Assembly (NCBI GenBank): GCA_025617745.1
Contig: CM046856.1
Span: 42,399,049-42,463,048, forward strand
DNA from: Heliocidaris erythrogramma
Lineage: Eukaryota > Echinodermata > Echinoidea > Camarodonta > Echinometridae
DNA: 64,000 bases
Reading direction: 5' to 3'
Shown here: positions 10,474 to 22,400 of the stretch, in pieces
How the letters are laid out: each line of letters opens with the position of its first letter
How positions within the stretch are numbered: position 1 is the first letter of the stretch
Position numbers and translations under genes: made by a program
The notes under the pieces: model-generated
The model's input: only the letters and a program-made list of their open reading frames with translations
What the model was told of the DNA's origin: nothing
The model's database searches: none

Positions 10474-13400
10474 ATGGCCACTGTGGAAGGAAATTTTGAC
10501 CAGCTAAAGCTGAAAGAGACATCACAGAAGGGAAAAGGAGAGACTCTTCCCACTGCCAAGAGCATCAGAGCTCAGATTGGTAAGGATTTGCCTGAATGGA
10601 TGAATTAAAAAAAAGGAATTCGATATTGTGATTTCAAATAGAAAGTAACAAAAATTACACTGATTTCTAGCAACATTTTGTAATGGGCCTACAATGATTA
10701 CAGTTAGTAACTAGAAAGGCCGTCAAAGGCGGCAGACCCACGCCTTAGCGGCGCTATAGAGTAGTTACAATACTATTATATACTAACTATGGGGTCAAAA
10801 CTGCAAGGTTACACAGATTGTTTTAAAATTATTATTATAATCAGTTTTTATTCTTTTTCTCTCTTGAAACAAAATTACAATCATGGTACAAATGACAATC
10901 ATCGTATATAACACACGTATACTATAAATATGATAATATTCTAAACAGTATAAATTTTTATTTAACGAAAGGCTTCAAAAGAAATTATTTTTGTAACTTT
11001 TTGTAAGCAGTAGCCATTCAAAGGGGATAACAAGAGGCACATCTCCCCCCCCCCCCCAATAAATTTTGCCATATGCAGGTCATAACTTTGTGTGTCCCCA
11101 CCCTTGAAAAAATTCTTCTGAAAAAGATATTTTATTATTGAAACATCCCTCCCCTAAAAGTAATTGATTAGACATGTCAGAGAGCGTGGCGTGGTGAGGA
11201 AAAAAGAATGTTAGCAATTTGTATTCAGTGTTCAGTCATGTCAGTGTTAGTAAATGTATTCATGTTCTATCTTTACATTTTAATTGGGGTTGTTGTTTTT
11301 TTCATCGGGCTTGGATAAAATAAAAATGACAACAAAATAAGTTGGATCTCAACCGTCCAAATGACATGCATGCGAGGCACAGAGCTAACTCACGCAGCTC
11401 AGTCACCACCCATCAACAAAGTCAAAGTGTACTATACTGGCGTATATTCGGCGAACCTCATCCACCAGACAAATTTTGCAAATCCACACGAATATAAAAA
11501 AAAATACATACAGTTTTTGTATATATTTTACAACTACGAAATCCACTCAAACAGACATAAATGAGTTATAAACTAACTCTAAGCTCAAATGACAGGACCG
11601 TAAGTAAACCCAAAGAAAAAAGTTCAATCCTACTACTAGTACTACTACGAAATCACTGGCACTGTACTACCGTACTCACTACCGTACTCACAACCACACA
11701 GCCCATTCACAACACACGCGAACACTCGCGAGTGCGATAGACTCACGTCGAACAAACTCACCAGATTTTCACCAAAAACAATTAAAATCACGTTCTACAC
11801 GTCCACCAGGATAAAATAAATCACAAAAACTTCCACAACAAAGTGGGAAAAACCGGGGAAAATAAACAGAAATGCACAGAAGATAAGAAATAGAGGAGAA
11901 ATTAGACGTGCGAGGGTAGCCTGAATCTAACTGAGTACTCGTAGATAAAAAAAGTATCGCGATAGCCGCTATTGATTTCGCAGTTCAAGCGCGCGAAAAA
12001 ATCCCTTGTTGCTGGGATACATTGACGGGGAACAATAGATATGAATATTCATTGCAGGCTCGTACGGATCTGAAGTGAAATGGCCAATAATGGGTCTTCT
12101 AAAATTCATAAACCTGAAATAGATTTTCGGTTAGACGAAGTAATGAGTGTTTTGATTGGCCAAAATATTTCTGCGAAGTATTTCAGGCGAAGTTTGGGGC
12201 ATCAAACTTTCTAGTTTCTTTCCTGTCACTATCCGAACTGAAGTTCCTATACTTTACTACAGGGTCAAAACTTCCAGGTCACACAGAATTTGCAGGGGTC
12301 AACCAATCATCACAAAAATCTAATCGATTCTTTCCTGTCACTTTCCGAACATTCCCTGAAAATTTGGTGCAAATCTGTTCACCCGTTCTCTCGTTATCTT
12401 GTACACAAACAAACAAACAAACAAACATACGGAGCCCTTTACATAACCCTGCCTATTTTATCGGCGTGGGGTAATTAGTAGATGGTACAAATCACCCCAA
12501 CTGGTACCCACACGCGCATCAGTTTTGGTGGATACGCTACTTGTTTAGCAACTATAATCATACTGGCGCACGCATCATGGTGCGCACCGTATGAAAGCAC
12601 CCATGCACTCATGTAAACTGGCTTGTAATGCCACCATTCCCCATGTTCCACGCTTAAGCCGGAATCACTGCTACCAATAACTTGTTTGGGTCTTCCCAGT
12701 AAACCCAAATTACCTTCACTTTTAAATCATTGTCTGGTATATTATATATCTGTGACAACATAGAGACAATTTTGTTTTCTCATTCTGATTTCAAAAGTTA
12801 AATGTTCAGTGGTTTAAGGAGTGCAATTTAGTTTCAAAAGATTTGACAGGAAATGGGTATAAAGAATTCATGAAAGAAGTTTTGACCAGTGTAAGCATTC
12901 ACATACATACTTCAGATAAAATCAATGAAATATTTTGACACAGTTGATCAGTAATAAAAAAATCTGTAGAGAAAATTGACCATGTCACACTAGAAAAAGC
13001 CTTCTAATGTGACATGGTCATTTTTCTCTACGGAATTTTGTATTACTGATCGACTACATGTATGTCAAAAATTTCATTGATTTTATCTGAAGTATGGATG
13101 TGAATGTGGCGCGGTGCGGCGCGGCGCGGCGCAGCTCGCTGCATGTTAGAAATTTTCGGACATGAAATTGTATGGTGTTTTCAAGTCTGAGGACAAATTG
13201 AAAAAGGGTCCATCTCAGTATGATTTTCCTATTTTCAGGCTAAAAAGAAATATAAGGAAAGAAAGAAACAATAGAAGGATAATGCAAAAAAAAAACATGA
13301 ATGATAGAGTGAGGATAGAAGAGTAGGAAATGTGGAAGAGAAGATGATGAAAGGAAACAGAATAAAACAAAAGGAAAGTCGGACAGAAAAAAATGAGTAC

Positions 13401-16400
13401 AAAAAAACAAAGAATAACATAAAGAAAGATAGAGACATAAATGATGGAAGGATAAAGATATCAGGAGTAATAAATAAGGAAAGATAGAAGAGAAGATGAT
13501 AATTTGAATAAAAGAATAGAAAGATGAAAATAAAAAATGAAAGGAAAAAAAACAAAGAAGGACTTAAGGAAAGTAAGTGAAGATTGAAAGCAGAAAATTA
13601 TAACAAGAAAAATATCATGAAAAATAGAGAGAGAAATGATAGGATAAAAAAGGTATAACATAGGATAAGTATAAAAAAGGTAGAGGATAAAAAAAAAGGT
13701 ATATGGTGGGATAAAAAACATAAAGAAGATAGATGAAGGAATGATAGATAAATTTAATATATATATATAAAGAGTAAAGATGGAAGAACAGATAAGGGAA
13801 CAAAGGATAACATAACGAAAGTGAAGATGGAAAGCAGAAAATAAAATATAGAATAAAAGAATAAATATAAGGTGTAACATAAGGAAAGAGCGAAGACAAG
13901 GTGATCTACATATGTAAAAGAAGTCAAAGAATAACATAATGAAAGAAAAATGGAAAGAAAAATATAGGATGAAAAGAGAATAACAACAAAAGAGCCAAGA
14001 GGAATGATAGAAGGATGATTATGAAGAGTAACATAATCAATTCATTTATTGGATAATGAATCAAATAATTTATGTTGCCATTTGGTCACCTTTTTTTCTC
14101 CTTTTTTTTTTTTGCTGCTCAAAAATAGATACCATACATAAAACTCCTGAAAAAATGTTCTAAAATTTCTACCCAGCGAGCTGCACCGCGACTGTTTAGT
14201 ATTAGAAGCCCATTTTTAGAATGCCAATTTCAAACATCCTCTCAAAATGGGAATTATTTATTGTGCTTCATACAAAACAAACTATCTTACTTATTTGTTA
14301 CTTTGCATGGAATTAAAAAAAAGAACAAATCCTCGAGAATGGAATTGTTTTTAGTGGGAGCATGATTCACATAACTCCATGGGCAATGTTTCAGTCAGCC
14401 CCATTATCAGTTTGATGTATTATGCAGACATCCATATAGTTTGTAGCATTAGATAGTCATTGCATTGTAGAATTACCATGGAGATGACATAGCATTCCTC
14501 CATATTGAAGTACATACTTTTAAAAAAGTTTTTTTTTGAGGGTTTTAAAAAAAATGATATGATGTATTGTAATATCTACCACTCAGTTGTAGCAATGCAG
14601 CATATCAGAGATGCATGAGAAAACGTTCCAACTTTTTAACACATTTTCTACCTAATTGCATATTTTAACAAAATGAAAACTATGATTTCATTCTAAACTA
14701 CAGATGGAAAGGGTAATCAATATGGAGAAGACTCTACTGATTCTGTACCCATCAACAGGGCTCCTCCAGTACCAGATCTTCTCAGTGTGAAGGGGATTAG
14801 AATACTGCCCTCACAAGAGGACCAGCCAAAGAAAGAGGAAAAAAGAGGTATTTTTCAAGGGGAAGTCACAGCTTTTGTTTATTTAAAGAAAATTTTGCAG
14901 AGGTTTTTATGACATAATCTACAAAAGTCACCTTAAAACAGTGCTTATCCAAATTTGGTCTGCAGTGATGAATTGTTGGAAACCTATATGAGTCTCTAGC
15001 TATATGACATAGACTTTCCTTATCGATGGGTTTAGTATTGAATTTGAAGAATATGACTCGGAATAATTATCGTTGCAGATCAAGAGAAAAATGTTCAATT
15101 GCTAAAAACTGACAGCAGATAGGCATGAATGGGACAACTTATTATATTTTGTAGGTTACTCTGTTTTGCTGATTATTCAACAATTATACTTTACTTTAGT
15201 AGAAGACATCATTAAATCATAACATTTAGTGTACATTTGGCTGTATTCTGTTGGAACCTTCTGTTTTCCTATCAGAACTTCAGCCTATTCACGAAACACT
15301 AGGGACAAAATAAAGTTATAACTAATAAGGAAATGAAACTGTATTCTGGGGATTGATTTTGTTTTTCTCAGATGAAGATGTTGAGATGAAAGAACCAAAG
15401 GATAGTGTAGATGCTGTGCCTTCCAATAGACCTACAGCAAAAGTATCAGCAGTACCACAAACAAATTTCCCTCCACAACTGCAACCTTGTAATCAGGAAG
15501 CTAGCACTAGGACCTGTTCTTCGGTTGCTGGTCCTGGAGCTCAATGTGAAGGTGTAGAAAGGCAAGAAGCTGAAACCATCATTGTGGAGTAAGTTTGTGT
15601 GTTTTTTCTTCCAATTTTTTTAATAGAAGTATATGGGTTTGGACCTTTTCCAGTAATTAGTTATACAAGCATGACATTTCATTCAACATGAACTATATCT
15701 CAACAGCAGGTGTAGCATAGTTATATGCTTAAAGATAAAGTTGAGTTCTGTTCATGCGATTACATCGTAAAAAAAAACTGTCTCCAAGCAGTTGGGAAAG
15801 GTTCAACATGTCTACATAAGAATTGGTGTATACTGTGAGTTTTTGGAATCATCAAATGTCTCACTGAAAAGCACATGCACAGTACACATAAAAGGGTATT
15901 TGGGACTGTACACACTAGTGGCATGAATATACTGCCTGAACACTTCAGCTATTTCTCTATGGGGGCATTTGAAGAGCAATTCTTTTCAGAGGACATTTCA
16001 TCGATGATGTTCTTCCACACTGACATAAAAGGAATGAGAAAGCTCACAAATTATTTTTTGTGATCAATCAAACACAAATTGGCAACTTTGTGACATATGT
16101 TGCGAGCTCCTTCCCCTTTGCTCAGTACAGAAAATTTCATAAATTTTTTCTTTTTCTTAGTTGCTGATGATGGAATACATGATAGGTTTTGTGTACCGGT
16201 ATATGTGCAATAATTATACCCCTGCCAAACAAAGTTTAAAGGGGGATATATACCGGGAATCAGCGTGCGGTCGGGCGGGTGGTCAGTCTGTTGCAAATCT
16301 TGCGCATCGAACTACTTCCGCATTTTTCAAGCAATGCTCATGAAATTCGCCACACACATTGGTCTTGGGATGAAGATGTGCAAGATATATTTTATGTATA

Positions 16401-19400
16401 TATAATGTATCAGAAACTGTGTTGCCATGGTAACAGCATGGCAACGGCATATTATGGCAATAAAACAGGTTGAAATCTTGCAGATCGAACTTCTTCCTCA
16501 TTTTTCGAGCAATGCTCATGAAATTTGTCTTGGGATGAAGATGTGCAAGACATATTTTTGGAATGTGTCGGAATTGCGTTGCCATGGTAACGATATATTA
16601 TGGCAATAAATCAGGAAAATATTGTGGATCAAACAACTTCCTCACTTTTTCAAGCAATGGTCATGAATTTAGGCACACACATTGTTCTTGTGGGAACGAT
16701 GTGCAAGACATATTGTTTCAATGTGTGGCAACTGCGTTTCCATGGTAACGACATGGCAATAAATCCGGGGAAAATATTGCGGATCAAACTACTTCGTTTT
16801 TCGAGCAATGCTCATGAAATTTGGCACACACTTTGGTCTTGTGAAGATGTACAAGACATATTTTTGAATGTGTCGGAACTGCATTGCCATCATGATGGTA
16901 ACAGCATGGCAACGGCATATTATGGCAATAAATCAGTGGGAAATCTTGCGGATCGAACTACTTCCTCATTTTTTTTTAATAATGCTCAAGAAACTTGGCA
17001 CACACATGTCTTGGGATGAAGATTTGCAAGACATATTTTTGGAATGTGTCGGAAATGCATTGCCACAGTAACAACATATGGCAATAAATAAGGAAAATAT
17101 TGCCGATCAAACAACTTCCTCACTTTTTCAAGCAATGCTCATGAAATTAGGCACACACATTGTTCTTGTGGGAACGATGTGCAAGACATATTGCTTTAAT
17201 ATGTGGCAAACTGGTAACGACATATGGCAATAAAACAGGAAAACAACTTCCTCATTTTTGGAGCAGTGCTCAGGAAATTACACAGACATTGGGGTGGGGG
17301 TATTAATCACCTTCAGTGATACATGTATTCTAGTTATATCTAGGGTGCATGTATGATTTTTTTAGTACAGGCGGAATGGGAGAGAAGCTCGCAAGATATA
17401 TCACAAAATTACCAACTTGTGCATGATTGATTATAACATAAAAAATTCATAACCTTATTTCTTAGCGGATTTTGCTTAAACTTTCACTGATCTGTTTCTT
17501 TAATTTTTCTGCTTCTTTTAAAGCCAACTTTATATCGGTAGAATTTCCCTTTAAGCAATATGGTGGAATGTAAAACTATATCAAACAAGTAAAGAAAACT
17601 ATCAGATAGCAAAGAAATCAACAATCATATGTTTTATTGTATTGTGTACATATCTTAAATATTTAAACTTCATGACTTGCAGTTATGAACAATACACAAA
17701 CATATTGAGGTCTTTCTTGCACCCTCAGACGAGCTATGAACCTTGAAGAGGAGAAGGACCTAATACTTTATGAAATGGCAGAGCAGGTCGCTGGAGGTTG
17801 TGATCTCAGGAAGTTGGCACTGCGGCTACGAATCACAGAATCGGCAGTGGCCCAAATTGAGCACGACAATTCCAAGCTCATGCTGCAGTTTTACCAGGTT
17901 TTCCAGCAGTTTTCCACAAGAGTGCCAAATACAGAAGAGATGTTCAAGCGACTGCTAGATACACTGGTCAAAACGAATCAGGGATCTACTGCAGCCTGGC
18001 TAAGAAAAAGTAAGCAGACCTTTTTTTTTATGTGCATGCATATGTTGGATAAATAGATGACCAGGCATGTTACGAGGGTGGAGTAGTACGACTCCAGCGT
18101 TGAGGGGGTACTAATTCCACTACATGTAGATGGATGAAGTGTTAGAGAATGAGGCCACATAGTGAGGGAATAAAAGGATTGACTCATCTGATTTTCATTT
18201 TGCCTTCCACTCTCTCTTTCTCTTTCTTTCTCTTTTTTCCCTGTTATTTTCTTTTCTTCCAACTTCGCCATTAAAGATAAAGTTGTGTTCTGGTCACGAG
18301 ATTATATCGTGAAAGAAACTGTCTCAAAGCAATCCGGAAAGGTTGATCATGTCGACATAAGAATTGGTGTATACTGTGAGGTTTTGGGATCTTCAAAATG
18401 ATAACAAATTGACCCAATCTCGCTGAAAAGCAGTCTTGCACTGCACACAGATTATTCTAGACCTCAATAGTCTTTGGTGATGCTGCCCCCAGTGTTCTGT
18501 CTTTTATAGGGTCAAAGGTCATATTTTAGTGGATATCTTGTGTGCACTCTGCAGGTCACATTTCTTGACAGATTTCTTTTAAATTTTCTATAGATGCATT
18601 ATACTCTAATCTACACACATTGTTTTGGTGATGCTGCTCCTAGTGTTGACAATAGTCCGGCCACTGGTGGCAATCTCTACGTCATCCATTTGTTTGAGGG
18701 AGGGGAGGGGGAGGTTCTTTGTCCCCCCTTCGACCAAAAGGATGACACAAAAATCGCTGCCAGTGCCGGGGGGGGGGGGGGGGGGATACATTCGCATTGC
18801 GCGGCAATAGACATTTTCAGTTTCATTTCTATATTGGAGATATTGCAAGTTTATATACTTTCTCAATGGACTTAAAAGGGACTTGTGAGTAGACTGGTAG
18901 ATGCACCTGTACACGCTCACGCTCGGAACCTAAGTCTGACTTAGATTCCGTGTGGAGGTTGTTTATATTACTCTTTATTTTAAATTTTCTATTTCTTCAT
19001 ACTCCTTAATAAAATGCCAGGTAAAATTCTTTGATGTTGATGTTATACTTTCTAGCTGTACACAAATTATTTTTGAAGTGATTGGTACACTTTAACCGTT
19101 AACCTAGACACTGTTGGATAAAGTTGTTTTTTTTTTGGGGGGGGGGACTGATTTTCTACATACTTAGCTGTACACAAATTATTGTATCCCTCGGGATACT
19201 ATGGATTTGGCATTGTCGTGCCGTGTCCGTCACAGAGATTTTCTTATGAGCGCTCTACTGGCTGCAGTTTTTGTCGGATCACCTTCAAATTTCGCATGGA
19301 GGTGCATTATGGTAAGATGAAGACGCCTTTTGTTTGTGGTGTGGGCGGAGTGATAGTTGCCATGGTAACCATATTTTTTAAAGAAATGGTAAAGATTTTC

Positions 19401-22400
19401 TTGTGAGCGCTCTACCGGCTGCAGTTCTTGTCGGATCACCTTCAAATTTCGCATGGAGGTGCATTATGGTAAGATGAAGACGCCTATCGTTTTTGGTTTG
19501 GGCGGAGTCATAGTTGCCATGGTAACCATATTTTTTAAAGAAATGGTAAAGATTTTCTTGTGAGCGCTCTACCGGCTGCAGTTCTTTTGGGATCACCTTC
19601 AAATTTCGCATGGAGGTGCATTATGGTAAGATGAAGACGCATAATGTTTTTGGTGTGGGCGGAGTCATTGTTGCCATGGTAACCATATTTTTAAAGAAAT
19701 GGTTAAGATTTTCTTGTGAGCGCTCTACCGGCTGCAGTTTTTGTCGGATCACTTTCAAAGTTCGTATGGAGGTGCATTATGGTAAGATGAAGACGCCGAT
19801 TGTTTTTGGTGTGGGAGGAATCATTGTTGCCATGGTAACTATATTTTTTAAAGAAATGGTAAAGATTTTCTTTTGAGCGCTCTACCGGCTGCAGTTTTTG
19901 TCGGATCACCTTCAAATTTCGTATGGAGGTGCATTATGGTAAGGTGAAGATGCCTATTGTTTTTGGTTTGGGCGGAGTCATAGTTGCCATGGTAACCATA
20001 TTTTTTAAAGAAATGGTAAAGATTTTCTTGTGAGTGCTCTGCCGGCTGCAGTTCTTGTCGGATCATCCATTTCAGTCACAACATTGATTCAAATGGGGGA
20101 TGGGTAACGGGTTTGGGGGATACATGTACTCAGACTGGTCCCCCCTCCGAGTGCTCTAGTTTTTGAGGTGATTATCAGCAGAATTTGGCCCTTTCACGTG
20201 TGATTCTGTGCAAATTGATGCTACTTTCTGTGATGTTAAATTGCTATTTTTCACAATATTCTGTGTTTACTTTGCTGAATTTCTTTTATTATATTTGTGC
20301 ATTTTATTCACATCATTGGTGTTTAGGACTTGGAATAAGGGAGCCGGAAGCATCAGTAGCAGAGTCTAGTCCCATCTCTGATGCAATACCGCAGACAGAG
20401 GCCGGAGGAAGGAGCAGCAATAATAAATTTTACGACATCTTCCTCATGTTCTCTGACAAAAGTGATGACACAAAGAAGTGAGTTTTACCAAGCAGTGCCG
20501 TGGTATGATCATTAGAATTAAGAACCTCAGTATTATGTACACTGTACTTCGTTGAAATGCACTCCAGACCTTCCTTTAGGTTGAAAAGGATAAAAACTGT
20601 GGAATCAGAGACAGAGAGTGGAAAAGGTTGACAAAGTTGTACAAACAATAAGAAAGAAATTTGTAATCACTATATTTTCAAATTGGCGAATTAGTCATTT
20701 GGCTGTGACCTATTTGGGGACCACTCTCCCATTTGTAGTCCAAGTTCATAGTGATTACACCTTTCAACAATTCATATTCTTCTTGTTGTTTGTCCAATTT
20801 TGTTTAAACGTTTACCATCGGGCTTCGCTAATTTTTCTGCCTTATCTCAGCTCAGAGCAACTTGCCATTAAGATCAGATTACCCTCTGTAGGAACCCGTG
20901 AAGGAACCAGGATATTTTCCACATAGATCCTACGCATAGGCAAGAGGTACGATGGGGTGGGGAGTCTGGGACATATCCCCTCAGATCTTGGCCCTGCATT
21001 ATCCCTGAAAATTTAAAATACATGCAGGCATATAAACCATGTAGAGTGATTTTGATAATGAGATGACTATGTAATTCTGTAAGGTAGTTTGTGTTTGATA
21101 CCTTATTGATTATTCATGTATGTGTGTGTGCATGCTAAACTGCTTTGTTGCACTTATGACCATTCTTGTTTTAAATTTAGGGATATATGCTTTTTATGCC
21201 TCCGCCCACCGAAGGCATTATGTTTCGGGTTGTCCGTCCGTCCGTCCGCTTTCTCGTTCTCGTTCTCGCGATAACTCAAGAACCATTGGAGGTATGAACT
21301 TCAACTTGGTGCTAATATGTCTCACCATAGGAAGACGATCTGATTAGATTTTGGGGTACGTAGGTCAAAGGTCACAGAGGTAAATTTCTGAAATTCAGGT
21401 TTTAGTTTCGTTCTCGTGATTACTCAAGAACCATTTCAGGTATGAATTTCAAACTTGGTGCTGGTATGTATCACTATAGGAAGACATTCTGATTAGATTT
21501 TGGGGTATGTAGGTCAAAGGTCAAAGGTAACAGAGGTCAATTTCTGAAATTGCAGGTGTTAGCCTCGTTAAAGCGATATCTCAAGAACCATGTGAGGTAT
21601 GAACTTCAAATTTGGTGCTAATTTGTATTTCCATAGGCAGACGATCTGATTAGATTTGGGGGTACTGTAGGTCTAAGGTCAAAGGTCACAGAGGTAAATT
21701 CTGAAATTGCAGGATTTTGCCTTGTTAACTTTATATCTCAAGAACCATTTGTTCCATTAACTTCAAAGGTGGTACTAGTATGTATCACCATAGGAAGACA
21801 ATCTGATTAGATTTTGGCAAATGTAGGTCAAAGGTCGTGGAGGTCATTTGCCATGAGATTTCAGGTTTTTGCCATGTTAACACTCTCTTGAACAATTTGA
21901 GCCATTAAAGGAGAATAAACCTCAAACAATAAAGACGATCGTGTTCAAAGGTGTTATTTATTCGTACTTGTTAGACTATATGGCTTCGCGTCAAAATATA
22001 CAAGATCGATACGAATCAAGATTTTCTGAGCAAAATTTATCATCTTCTAGCAATATGTATCGTCTGCTAGCAATACATGGGGGCTGCCATTTTTTTTATG
22101 TGTACAAGAAGATTTTCTTAAGCCAAATGCCCAATTGACTTTTTCAAAATTAAAAACTCATTTGAGATTAAAAATATAGAATAGATATGTCAATTTATTT
22201 TTAAACTGAAGATTTCCTTATATATTTCTGTTGAAAAGCGATATTCGCTTAATAGAAATCTATTTTCTCGATACTGGACGTATGGGACGGAGCAAATTAA
22301 TTCAAATTTTATGGATGCTTCTTCCCTGAGCATCTATAGCGGCAAACTATGCATTCACCTGCTTTCGGATAATTGGACTTGAAAAGTCAGAATGCATGCT

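Noticed and set aside
13235..13937. Minus-strand ORFs of 94-158 codons rich in Phe, Ser, Ile, Tyr
   Set aside because: They lie in the polypurine tract; composition alone keeps the frame open and no domain is visible.
16283..17071. Overlapping ORFs on both strands in tandem array A
   Set aside because: They repeat with the array unit and are open in several frames; the segment is an intron between phase-matched exons.
17684..17728. Alternative acceptor at ACTTGCAG (17684) for adaptor exon 4
   Set aside because: In the phase left by exon 3 this extension runs into TGA within about 65 nt; the acceptor at 17728 keeps the death domain frame.
16285..20065. Could the tandem arrays be CRISPR arrays?
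   Set aside because: Whole units of about 150 bp repeat without unique spacers of uniform size, in an intron of a eukaryotic gene.
19182..20066. Serial ORFs sharing GCSFCRITFKFRMEVHYGK-like text
   Set aside because: Copies of the 157-bp tandem unit read in frame; the unit is not a multiple of three, so no continuous protein results.
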